Source of the DNA: Candidatus Pullichristensenella stercoripullorum | GTDB taxonomy: Bacteria; Bacillota; Clostridia; Christensenellales; Aristaeellaceae | Length of the DNA: 6,992 bases | Assembly: GCA_018712885.1 (NCBI GenBank) | Contig: DVGE01000236.1 | Span: 1 to 6,992, forward strand | Direction of reading: 5' to 3' | In this document: positions 1 through 5,932 of the stretch, piece after piece | Position numbering within the stretch: the stretch's first letter is position 1 | Layout of the letters: the number at the start of each line of letters is the position of its first letter | The notes under the pieces: generated by a model | What the model saw: the letters and a program-made list of their open reading frames with translations, nothing else | What the model was told of the DNA's origin: nothing | Databases searched by the model: none | Translations under genes and position numbers: made by a program

Positions 1-697
1 AATCGCGGTCGGCCACGGCGTCGAGGCTGTTTTCGCTGACGCCGTTCATATGGAGCTGCTCGGCCACGTATTGCCGGTCGAGCGGGTAGCCGGTGCCGGC
101 CAGCGCCCCGGAGCCGAGGGGCGAAATGAGCGTGCGCGCGCGGCACTCGGCAAGGCGCTCGCGGTCGCGCAGCAGCATCTGCGCGTAGGCCATCAGGTGG
201 TGCGCCAGCGTCACCGGCTGCGCCCTCTGCAAATGGGTGTAGCCGGGCATGACGGTGTGGAGGTGCTTTTCCGCCACATCGCAGAGCGTTTCCACGACGG
301 CCTTGCAGCGCGCGCGCGTTGCCTCGATCTCGTCGGCGAGGTAGAGGCGCAAATCGAGCGCCACCTGATCGTTGCGGCTGCGGGCGGTGTGCAGTTTCTT
401 GCCCGGCTGGCCGATGCGGCGGGTCAGTTCGCCCTCCACGAAGGTGTGGATGTCCTCGCAGGACATGTCGATCTGCAGCTTGCCCGCGTCGATGTCGGCG
501 AGGATGCCTTTGAGACCTGCGACGATGGCCTCCTTTTCCTCCTCGGTGAGCACGCCGATCTTGCCCAGCATGCGCGCGTGGGCGATGGAGCCGGTGATGT
601 CCTGCTTGTACATGCGCGCGTCAAAGCCGATGGACTTGTTGAGGCGGTCGAGGCGCTCGTCTACGTCGCCGCCCAGCCTTCCCTGCCAGAGCTTCAT
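1..697 (-). CDS. argH: Argininosuccinate lyase, N-terminal 232 residues (cut by window edge)
   Basis: Argininosuccinate lyase splits argininosuccinate into arginine and fumarate, the last step of arginine biosynthesis, as a cytosolic homotetramer of the fumarase/aspartase superfamily. The visible protein starts MKLWQGRLGGDVDERLDRLN, the usual beginning of the family. It also carries the substrate-binding block HTARSRNDQV (about residues 103-112) and the conserved GYTHLQRAQP segment (about 159-168). The superfamily signature loop (GSSxMPxKxN) and the C-terminal half would lie beyond the left edge. The ATG at 695-697 is preceded by GGAGG at 709-713 with an 11-base spacer. An ATG at 705-707 is out of frame. 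The gene follows argG by 72 bases, so the two probably form an argGH unit, although a terminator-like hairpin sits between them. No frame break is seen in the part present. Confidence 0.96.
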   Translation of the reverse strand, partial: MKLWQGRLGGDVDERLDRLNKSIGFDARMYKQDITGSIAHARMLGKIGVLTEEEKEAIVAGLKGILADIDAGKLQIDMSCEDIHTFVEGELTRRIGQPGKKLHTARSRNDQVALDLRLYLADEIEATRARCKAVVETLCDVAEKHLHTVMPGYTHLQRAQPVTLAHHLMAYAQMLLRDRERLAECRARTLISPLGSGALAGTGYPLDRQYVAEQLHMNGVSENSLDAVADRD

Positions 698-708
698 ACT
701 TATACATT

Positions 709-713
709 CCTCC
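709..713 (-). promoter_or_regulatory. Ribosome binding site of argH
   Basis: GGAGG on the minus strand, 11 bases before the argH ATG at 695-697. The spacer is slightly long, but no other purine-rich site lies closer. Confidence 0.6.
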
Positions 714-721
714 AAACGCGC

Positions 722-749
722 AAAAGAGCTGTCCCGCGGGCAGCCCTTT
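722..749 (-). terminator. Terminator-like or attenuator-like hairpin between argG and argH
   Basis: On the minus strand AAAGGGCTG (749-741) can pair with CAGCTCTTT (731-723), a 9-bp stem with one G-U pair. The inner CCCGCGGGA may add two G-C pairs. The 3' arm runs into four U residues (725-722) and then GCG. This resembles a weak intrinsic terminator placed just before the argH ribosome binding site. It may reduce read-through from argG into argH, act as an mRNA processing or stability element, or be inert. The U-tract is short, so efficient termination is uncertain. Confidence 0.4.
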
Positions 750-769
750 CGCGTATGGTCGATACGGAC

Positions 770-1981
770 TTACTTCTTCAGCTTCTTCATCGCTTGTACG
801 GCGATGGGCAGGCCGTAGAGGGCGATGAAGCCCGCGCTGTCGGCCTGGTCGTACACCGCGTCCTCGCCGAAGGTGGCAATTTCCTCATCGTAGAGGGAAT
901 AGGGGCTGGTCATGCCCGCGCCGGTGATGTTGCCCTTGTAGAGCTTGACCTTGACCGTGCCGGTGACGGTCTCCTGCGTCTTGTCGACGAAGGCGGAGAG
1001 CGCCTCGCGCAGGGGCGTGTACCAGAGGCCGTTGTAGACCAGGTCGGCAAAGTCCAGCGCCAGCTTCTGCTTCATGTGCTGGGTGTTCTTGTCCAGACAG
1101 AGCTGCTCGAGCATCTCATGGGCGAAGTAGAGGATAGCGCCGCCGGGAGTTTCGTACACGCCGCGGCTCTTCATGCCCACGAGGCGGTTTTCCACCATGT
1201 CGAGAATGCCCACGCCGTGCTTGCCGCCCAGCTGGTTGAGCTTTTCAATGAGGGCCACGCCGTCCAGCTTCTCGCCGTTGACGGCCACGGGGATGCCCTT
1301 TTCAAAGTCGATGGTCACGTACTCGGGCGCGTCGGGAGCCTGCTCCGGGGTCACGCCCATTTCGAGAATCTTTTCGTACTGCGGCTCGTTGGCCGGGTCC
1401 TCGAGGTCAAGGCCCTCATGGGAGAGGTGCCAGAGGTTCTTGTCCTTGGAATAGTTGGTCTCGCGGCTGATGCGCAGGGGGATGTTGTGGGATTCGGCGT
1501 AGTCGATCTCATCATCGCGGCTCTTGAACTCCCAGACGCGCCACGGGGCGATGACCGGCATCTGCGGCGCGAAGGCCTTGATGGACAGTTCAAAGCGCAC
1601 CTGATCGTTGCCCTTGCCGGTGCAGCCGTGGGCGATGGCGTCCGCGCCCTCCTTGAGGGCGATCTCGGTGATGCGCTTGGCGATGATGGGGCGCGCGAAC
1701 GACGTGCCCAGCAGGTACTCGCCCTCGTACTTCGCGCCCGCCTTGAGGGTGGGGAAGATGTAATCCTCGACGAATTCCTTGCTCAGATCTTCGATATAGA
1801 GCTTGGAAGCGCCGGTCTTGATGGCCTTTTCCTCCAAGCCCTCCAGCTCCGTGCCCTGCCCCACGTCCGCAGCCACGGCGATGACTTCGCAGCCCTCGTA
1901 GTGTTCCTTGAGCCAAGGGATGATGACGGACGTGTCCAGACCGCCGGAATAGGCCAGAACGATCTTCTTATACTGCTTCAT
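770..1981 (-). CDS. argG: Argininosuccinate synthase
   Basis: ATP-dependent ligase that joins citrulline and aspartate to form argininosuccinate with release of AMP and pyrophosphate, the penultimate step of arginine synthesis. It is a cytosolic homotetramer. The 403-residue protein has the full family length. It shows the N-type PP-loop AYSGGLDTS at residues 10-18, the citrulline/aspartate-binding stretch YEGEYLLGTSFARP at 85-98, and the signature GCTGKGNDQVRFE at 119-131. The ATG at 1979-1981 has a strong AGGAGGG site (1989-1995) 7 bases upstream, and a sigma-A-like promoter lies at 2022-2049. The gene leads into argH on the same strand. It ends in MKKLKK and a TAA. The sequence looks intact and functional. 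Confidence 0.98.
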   Translation of the reverse strand: MKQYKKIVLAYSGGLDTSVIIPWLKEHYEGCEVIAVAADVGQGTELEGLEEKAIKTGASKLYIEDLSKEFVEDYIFPTLKAGAKYEGEYLLGTSFARPIIAKRITEIALKEGADAIAHGCTGKGNDQVRFELSIKAFAPQMPVIAPWRVWEFKSRDDEIDYAESHNIPLRISRETNYSKDKNLWHLSHEGLDLEDPANEPQYEKILEMGVTPEQAPDAPEYVTIDFEKGIPVAVNGEKLDGVALIEKLNQLGGKHGVGILDMVENRLVGMKSRGVYETPGGAILYFAHEMLEQLCLDKNTQHMKQKLALDFADLVYNGLWYTPLREALSAFVDKTQETVTGTVKVKLYKGNITGAGMTSPYSLYDEEIATFGEDAVYDQADSAGFIALYGLPIAVQAMKKLKK

Positions 1982-2021
1982 CGGAATGCCCTCCTGAATG
2001 AATATGCGTTTGATGGTGTAT

Positions 2022-2049
2022 ATTATACGCTTATTTGCGAAAAAATCAA
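2022..2049 (-). promoter_or_regulatory. Promoter of argG (argGH)
   Basis: On the minus strand a perfect TATAAT (-10, 2027-2022) lies 16 bases after TTGATT (-35, 2049-2044; four of six consensus bases). Transcription would start near 2015, giving a short leader of about 35 bases before the argG ATG. The -10 box sits inside the odd-length inverted repeat GTATA-A-TATAC (2028-2018 region). The surrounding region is noticeably AT-richer than the flanking genes. Confidence 0.7.
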
Positions 2050-2060
2050 GGGGTCAAGCG

Positions 2061-2070
2061 CATAATTATG
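2061..2070. promoter_or_regulatory. Perfect 10-bp palindrome upstream of the argG promoter, possible operator
   Basis: CATAATTATG is its own reverse complement and lies 11 bases upstream of the argG -35 box. Its AT core loosely recalls the ArgR/AhrC operator pattern (TGAAT-WWWW-ATTCA), but only about half of the conserved outer positions fit. A role in arginine repression is a guess. Confidence 0.25.
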
Positions 2071-2097
2071 TATTTTGTTTGTTAAAACGCGCGGTTT

Positions 2098-2955
2098 TCA
2101 GCGGCGGGCGGCTTCCAGCGCCTCCCAGATGCGCTGCAGATCGTCGGCGCTGTAATAGGAGATGACCAGTTTTCCGCGGTTTTTGTCGCCGTCGATCTTC
2201 GCGCGGGTGCCGAACAGCTCGCGTGCCATGTCCTCCAGTTCCGTCAGCTCCCGATCCGGGCGCGGGCGGGGTTTGGGCGCGGGCTTGACCGGCTGGGCGC
2301 AGATGCGCTCCAGTTGACGCACAGACCAGTTCTGCTGTACGGTGAGGTTGGCAAGCTGCACCTGCCGCGAGGGGTCGACCGAAACGAGCGCCCGCGCATG
2401 CCCGGCGGTGAGGCGGCCATCGACGAGCATTTTCTGCACTTCCTCCGGCAGCGTCAGAAGCCGCAGGAGGTTGGCCACCGCCGGGCGGCTCTTGCCAAGG
2501 CGCTCGGCGACGCGCTCCTGCGTGAGACCCGCCGCCTCCATCAGGCGCTTGACGCCGGCGGCTTCCTCCATGGGGTTGAGGTCGTCGCGCTGAAGGTTTT
2601 CCACCAGCGCCGCCTCCAGGCGCTTCTGCTCGTCCCAGTCGCGCACGATGGCGGGGATCTCTTCAAGCCCCGCCAGCCGCGAGGCGCGGTAGCGGCGCTC
2701 GCCGGCGATGATCTCGTAGCGCTCGCCCGTTTTGCGCACGATGATGGGCTGCAAAACGCCCACGGCGCGGATGGACTCGGCCAGTTCGCGCAGCGCCGTT
2801 TCCTCAAAGCGCTCGCGGGGCTGGCCGCGGTTGGGGTCGATGTCCGTCAGATTCAGGGAACGCACCTCGTCGCGGGCTGCTTCGCTGTTTTCCGCCGCCT
2901 CACCCAGAAGCGCGCCCAGGCCGCGGCCCAGGCCGCGCTGCATCTTTGCCGCCAT
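2098..2955 (-). CDS. parB: ParB/Spo0J family chromosome-partitioning protein
   Basis: CTP-dependent DNA clamp that loads at parS sites near the replication origin, spreads along DNA, stimulates ParA ATPase and recruits SMC. The 285-residue protein shows the N-terminal LGRGLGALL segment (residues 9-17) that in this family contacts ParA. The ParB/Srx nucleotide-binding domain covers about residues 33-122, with the GERRYRA motif at 85-91 and ENLQRDDLNP at 119-128. A helix-turn-helix parS-binding region lies at about 144-170 (LTQERVAERLGKSRPAVANL). A Pro/Arg/Lys-rich linker (about 222-235) precedes the C-terminal dimerisation domain. The ATG at 2953-2955 was chosen because GAGGG stands 8 bases before it. 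An in-frame ATG at 2968-2970 would add MREDS but has no good ribosome binding site. The gene starts one base after the parA stop, so the two are probably translationally coupled. Confidence 0.97.
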   Translation of the reverse strand: MAAKMQRGLGRGLGALLGEAAENSEAARDEVRSLNLTDIDPNRGQPRERFEETALRELAESIRAVGVLQPIIVRKTGERYEIIAGERRYRASRLAGLEEIPAIVRDWDEQKRLEAALVENLQRDDLNPMEEAAGVKRLMEAAGLTQERVAERLGKSRPAVANLLRLLTLPEEVQKMLVDGRLTAGHARALVSVDPSRQVQLANLTVQQNWSVRQLERICAQPVKPAPKPRPRPDRELTELEDMARELFGTRAKIDGDKNRGKLVISYYSADDLQRIWEALEAARR

Positions 2956-2956
2956 A

Positions 2957-3727
2957 CTATCTTCCCTCATTTCTGCCGATCAGCTCTTTGGCCAGCGCGC
3001 GGTAGGCAGCCGCGCCGTTGCAACGGCCATCGTAGCGGTGGATGGGCATGCCATAGCTGGGCGCCTCGCTCAAACGCACGTTGCGGGGGATGAGCGTTTC
3101 AAATGCCTCCTTGGGAAAGTGGTTGCGCACTTCCGCCACCACCTGCGCGCCGAGGTTGGTGCGGGCGTCGAACATGGTCAGCACGATGCCCTCCACTTCC
3201 AAAGCGGGGTTGAGCTTTTTGCGCACCAGCTTTATGGTGTTCATCAGCTGGCCCACGCCCTCGAGCGCGTAGTATTCGCACTGGATGGGCACCAGCACGC
3301 TGTCCGCCGCGGTGAGGGCGTTGAGCGTCAAAAGGCCCAGCGAGGGCGGGCAGTCGATGAAGATATAGTCGTAGCTGTCCCGCAGGGGTTCGAGCGCCGT
3401 CTTGAGCAGCCCTTCGCGGCCCTCAAGGCCCACAAGCTCCACCTCCGCGCCGGCCAGTTCGATGCTGGCGGGGATGAGCATGAGGCCGTCAAAGCCGGTA
3501 TCGACGCAGGCGTCCTTTGCCTCCGCCTCAGTAAGCAGCACTTCATAGATCGTCTTCGCGTCCTGCGCTGCTTCCACGCCCAGCCCGCTGGTGGCGTTGC
3601 CCTGCGGGTCGATGTCCACCAGCAGCGTTTTTTTGCCGGCTTCGGCCACGCAGGCGCTCAGATCGACCGAGGTCGTGGTCTTGCCCACGCCGCCCTTCTG
3701 GTTGGAGATGGCGATGATCTTGCCCAT
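2957..3727 (-). CDS. parA: ParA/Soj family chromosome-partitioning ATPase
   Basis: Deviant-Walker ATPase that binds DNA non-specifically as an ATP dimer. Together with ParB it drives origin segregation, and in Firmicutes its Soj form also modulates DnaA. The 256-residue length is typical of a chromosomal Soj with no N-terminal DNA-binding extension. Visible motifs are the deviant Walker A KGGVGKTT (residues 11-18, with the signature Lys11), Walker A' LLVDIDPQGN (35-44) and Walker B IFIDCPPSLG (122-131). The ATG at 3725-3727 has AAGGA (3740-3736) 8 bases upstream. The gene begins 28 bases after the cimA stop with no promoter or terminator that I can see between them, so it is probably transcribed from the cimA promoter. 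The stop is one base before parB. Confidence 0.97.
   Translation of the reverse strand: MGKIIAISNQKGGVGKTTTSVDLSACVAEAGKKTLLVDIDPQGNATSGLGVEAAQDAKTIYEVLLTEAEAKDACVDTGFDGLMLIPASIELAGAEVELVGLEGREGLLKTALEPLRDSYDYIFIDCPPSLGLLTLNALTAADSVLVPIQCEYYALEGVGQLMNTIKLVRKKLNPALEVEGIVLTMFDARTNLGAQVVAEVRNHFPKEAFETLIPRNVRLSEAPSYGMPIHRYDGRCNGAAAYRALAKELIGRNEGR
2964..2968 (-). promoter_or_regulatory. Ribosome binding site of parB, inside the end of parA
   Basis: GAGGG on the minus strand lies within the last codons of parA (encoding Asn-Glu-Gly-Arg) and 8 bases before the ATG at 2953-2955. It decides the parB start in favour of the MAAKMQ form over the upstream in-frame ATG at 2968-2970. Confidence 0.65.
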
Positions 3728-3755
3728 GGTGTACGTCCTTCCTTGTCAAGTGCCG

Positions 3756-5333
3756 TTACGCCTCGATCTGCGAATGGTGCATGAGGAGGCAGTCGATGGA
3801 ATCGGTCAGCGCGATGAAGCTGGCCTCGAGGATGTTCGTGGAGACGCCCACGGTGGAAAAGACGTTTTTCCCGTCCGTGGAGTCGATGCGCACGCGCACG
3901 GCGCTGGCCGTGCCGCTGGCGGAGACGACGCGCACCTTGAAATCCGTGAGCCGCATGTTCTCCAACACCGGGTAAAAGCGCGAGAGCGCCTTGCGCAGGG
4001 CGAGGTCGAGGGCGTTGACCGGGCCGTCGCCCTCGTCGGCGGTGATCTCCACGCGCTCGTCCACCGAAACCTTCACGTAAGCCTGCGCATTGAGCGGGCC
4101 GGGGTCGGGGCGGGAAAAGACGTGGAAGTCGAGCACTTTGAAAAACGCCGGGCGGCGGCCGAGCGCTTCGAGGATGCGCAGCGTCAACGAGCCGTCCGCG
4201 TCTTCAAAGGAATAGCCCTCCGCCTCCAATGCCTTGACGTTTTCCAGGATACGGATGGTGGCCTCGCTCTCGCGCGTCAGTTCCGGGGCGACCTTTTTAA
4301 GCCGCGTCAGGAGCGCGCTGCGCCCCGCCACCTCGCTGATGAGCAGGCGGCGACGGTTGCCGACCAGTTTGGGGTCGATGTGTTCAAAGCTGTCGCGGCG
4401 CTTGAGTACGCCGTCTATGTGCATGCCGCCCTTGTGGGCGAAGGCGTTGCGGCCCACGTAGGGCATGCTTTCATCCATATTGAGGTTGGCAAGCTCGCTG
4501 ATGAAGCGCGCCGTGTCGCACAGAAGGGACAAATTGCCCTCCGGCAGGGCGCGCAGGCCCATCTTCAGCTCCAGATCGGGCAGCACTTCGCAGAGGTTGG
4601 CGTTGCCGCAGCGCTCGCCATAGCCATTGATGGTGCCCTGCACCTGCATGGCCCCGGCCTCGACCGCGGCCAGCGTGCCGGCGGTGGCCAGACCCGCGTC
4701 GTTGTGGCAGTGGATGGCCACGGGCACGGAAAAGCGCGCCGCGACCTCGCGCACTACCTCGTGGATGGCGCTGGGCAGCGTGCCGCCGTTGGTATCGCAG
4801 AGGGAAAGGCGCGTCGCCCCGCCGCGCGCGGCGGCCTCCAGCGTGGAAAGGGCGTAGGCGGGGTCCTCGCGGTAGCCGTCGAAGAAGTGTTCGGCGTCGA
4901 AAAACACGCTCATGCCGTTTTCGGTGAGGAAGCGCGCCGTGTCCTCGATCATGGCAAGGTTCTCTTCCGGGGCGACGCCGACCACGTCCCGCGCCTGCGA
5001 AACGCTGGCCTTGCCCACGATGCAGGCGATGTGCGCGCCGCTTTCCAGCAGGGCGCGCAGCCCGGCGTCGTCCTCCGCGCGCAGCCCGGCGCGGCGCGTC
5101 ATGCCAAAGGCGGCGAGGCGGGCGTTTTTCAGATGCAGCTTTTCCCGCGCGAAGCGAAACAGCTCCGCGTCCTTGGGGTTGGAAAAGGGATTGCCGGCCT
5201 CTATGTAGCTGACGCCCAGTTTGTCCAGCGCGCGCACGAGTTTGAGCTTGTCTTCCAGAGAAAAGATCACGCCCGCGGCCTGCACGCCGTCGCGCAGCGT
5301 CGTATCCAGCACTTCCACTGTGCGCTGTTCCAC
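3756..5333 (-). CDS. cimA: Citramalate synthase (LeuA/homocitrate synthase superfamily)
   Basis: Condenses acetyl-CoA with pyruvate to (R)-citramalate, the first step of the threonine-independent route to 2-oxobutyrate and isoleucine. The 525-residue protein begins MEQRTVEVLDTTLRDG. It has the DTTLRDG motif at 10-16, the metal-binding HCHNDAG at 208-214 and GYGERCGN at 237-244, so likely metal ligands are D15, H208, H210 and N244. SNPKD at 51-55 and the block around QGTINGYGERCGNANLCE match the CimA-type branch rather than classical LeuA. The C-terminal part from about residue 390 fits the LeuA allosteric dimerisation domain that senses end product. The GTG at 5331-5333 was chosen because AGGAGG (5347-5342) stands 8 bases before it. 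An upstream in-frame ATG at 5391-5393 would add 20 non-conserved residues, overlaps the promoter and lacks a ribosome binding site. Exact substrate (pyruvate or a related 2-oxoacid) cannot be proven from sequence alone. Confidence 0.93.
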   Translation of the reverse strand: MEQRTVEVLDTTLRDGVQAAGVIFSLEDKLKLVRALDKLGVSYIEAGNPFSNPKDAELFRFAREKLHLKNARLAAFGMTRRAGLRAEDDAGLRALLESGAHIACIVGKASVSQARDVVGVAPEENLAMIEDTARFLTENGMSVFFDAEHFFDGYREDPAYALSTLEAAARGGATRLSLCDTNGGTLPSAIHEVVREVAARFSVPVAIHCHNDAGLATAGTLAAVEAGAMQVQGTINGYGERCGNANLCEVLPDLELKMGLRALPEGNLSLLCDTARFISELANLNMDESMPYVGRNAFAHKGGMHIDGVLKRRDSFEHIDPKLVGNRRRLLISEVAGRSALLTRLKKVAPELTRESEATIRILENVKALEAEGYSFEDADGSLTLRILEALGRRPAFFKVLDFHVFSRPDPGPLNAQAYVKVSVDERVEITADEGDGPVNALDLALRKALSRFYPVLENMRLTDFKVRVVSASGTASAVRVRIDSTDGKNVFSTVGVSTNILEASFIALTDSIDCLLMHHSQIEA

Positions 5334-5341
5334 GCCCTTCG

Positions 5342-5347
5342 CCTCCT
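5342..5347 (-). promoter_or_regulatory. Ribosome binding site that fixes the GTG start of cimA
   Basis: A full AGGAGG on the minus strand, 8 bases before the GTG at 5331-5333. It lies between the in-frame upstream ATG and the conserved start of the protein, so translation very likely begins at the GTG. Confidence 0.85.
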
Positions 5348-5364
5348 GTTTTCCATGTCCTTCT

Positions 5365-5393
5365 ATTGTAGCAAGTTTTGCGGGGAATGGCAA
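5365..5393 (-). promoter_or_regulatory. Promoter of cimA (probably cimA-parA-parB)
   Basis: On the minus strand TTGCCA (5393-5388) and TACAAT (5370-5365) are separated by 17 bases, each matching five of six sigma-A consensus positions. Transcription would start near 5358, leaving a leader of only about 25 bases, too short for a T-box or other riboswitch. Control, if any, would have to act by repressor binding or through enzyme feedback. Confidence 0.78.
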
Positions 5394-5410
5394 GTTGAAA
5401 ATGCGCGAAG

Positions 5411-5435
5411 GGGGGCATGATAAGCATATGCCCCC
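5411..5435. repeat. Inverted repeat upstream of the cimA promoter, possible operator
   Basis: GGGGGCAT (5411-5418) and ATGCCCCC (5428-5435) are perfect 8-base inverted arms around a 9-base centre. The right arm also belongs to the palindrome GCATATGC (5424-5431). The repeat lies between the terminator of the upstream gene and the cimA -35 box, ending 17 bases upstream of the latter. Neither strand has a U-tract after it, so it does not look like a terminator. A regulator-binding site is possible but unproven. Confidence 0.4.
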
Positions 5436-5455
5436 GCGCGCGTGCGCATGTACAG

Positions 5456-5492
5456 AAACATCCGCCGCGCGAGGAGGGCGCGGCGGATGTTT
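5456..5492 (-). terminator. Strong hairpin terminator after the 140-residue gene
   Basis: A perfect 15-bp inverted repeat (arms 5456-5470 and 5478-5492, core ACATCCGCCGCGC) with a 7-base loop follows the stop codon at 5499-5501 by only a few bases. The arms end in AAA/TTT, giving a short U-run on both strands. It probably ends transcription of the permease and the 140-residue gene before the cimA promoter. The minus-strand U-tract is short (UUU then CUGU), compensated by a very stable GC stem. Confidence 0.75.
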
Positions 5493-5498
5493 TGGGGC

Positions 5499-5921
5499 TT
5501 ATTCGTCGCAGTCGCGCAAAAACCGCTCCAGCGATCTCAGGAAGGGCAGCAGCGAGGACTGGTCGGCGTGAAAGACGCAGCACGCTTCCTGCCGGTCGCG
5601 GCCGTCGCTGTCCAGTTCGAGCGTGACGATCAGGTGGCCGCGCGCGTCCGTGGAGAACATCACGCGCCCGCCAAACAGCGCCAGGTAGGAACCTGTATTG
5701 CGAAATTCGTAGCTCTCGCGCAGGAATTGCGCGCACTCGCGCATCTCTTCGAACAGGCACGCGGCGCGCCCGCTGAAGGAAAAGTTGGGCGCGACGACGT
5801 CGATGGCGAAGGAAACGCATTTTTGCGCTTCTTCCCCGCCCACGGCGTGGGAGAACACGGTCAGGCCGCGCCAGACAAGGGCGCCGCCGCCAAATTCCAT
5901 GCGGCAATCCAAAGCGTCCAT
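5499..5921 (-). CDS. Hypothetical protein, 140 residues
   Basis: I do not recognise this protein with certainty. It begins MDALDCRMEFGGG and ends RFLRDCDE. No signal peptide or membrane segment is visible, so it is probably cytosolic. It is fairly rich in cysteine for its size (residues 6, 35, 55, 63, 114, 115, 138) without a clear CxxC zinc motif. The pattern is beta strands, then a helix with FEEMRECAQFLRES (58-70), further strands to about 117, and a final helix after DQSSLLPFLRSLERFL (120-135). That order loosely recalls small WapI-type immunity-like proteins, a weak suggestion only. The ATG at 5919-5921 has AGGGGG (5934-5929) 7 bases upstream, overlapping the permease stop; Met8 is an alternative start. 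It follows the permease by 11 bases and is closed by a strong terminator, so it is the last gene of that unit. Confidence 0.8.
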   Translation of the reverse strand: MDALDCRMEFGGGALVWRGLTVFSHAVGGEEAQKCVSFAIDVVAPNFSFSGRAACLFEEMRECAQFLRESYEFRNTGSYLALFGGRVMFSTDARGHLIVTLELDSDGRDRQEACCVFHADQSSLLPFLRSLERFLRDCDE

Positions 5922-5932
5922 GCGCCTGCCCC

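Noticed and set aside
50..2065. A 671-codon plus-strand open frame opposite argH and argG
   Set aside because: It lies wholly antisense to two unmistakable arginine genes. Its translation is a low-complexity mix of Leu, Val, Gly, Asp and Arg with no recognisable domain. Long antisense frames are expected opposite GC-rich genes with strong third-position bias.
2084..2098. AAAAC-CGCGC-GTTTT inverted repeat just after the parB stop as a terminator
   Set aside because: Only a 5-bp, mostly A-U stem with no following U-tract on the minus strand; too weak to call. Read-through from parB into argGH therefore remains possible.
2098..3755. A parS site within or next to parA-parB
   Set aside because: I looked for TGTTTCACGTGAAACA or close variants and saw none in the window, including the intergenic gaps. 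parS may lie elsewhere on the chromosome.
3591..5420. A 609-codon plus-strand open frame opposite cimA, and similar antisense frames opposite parA/parB (e.g. 2732-3784)
   Set aside because: These are antisense shadows of well-identified genes; the composition is His/Arg/Gly/Val rich, with no motif or convincing ribosome binding site.
4471..5907. A 478-codon minus-strand frame crossing the cimA promoter and the terminator
   Set aside because: It overlaps cimA and the 140-residue gene in another frame, runs through the hairpin terminator, and is an Arg-rich frame-shift shadow of both.
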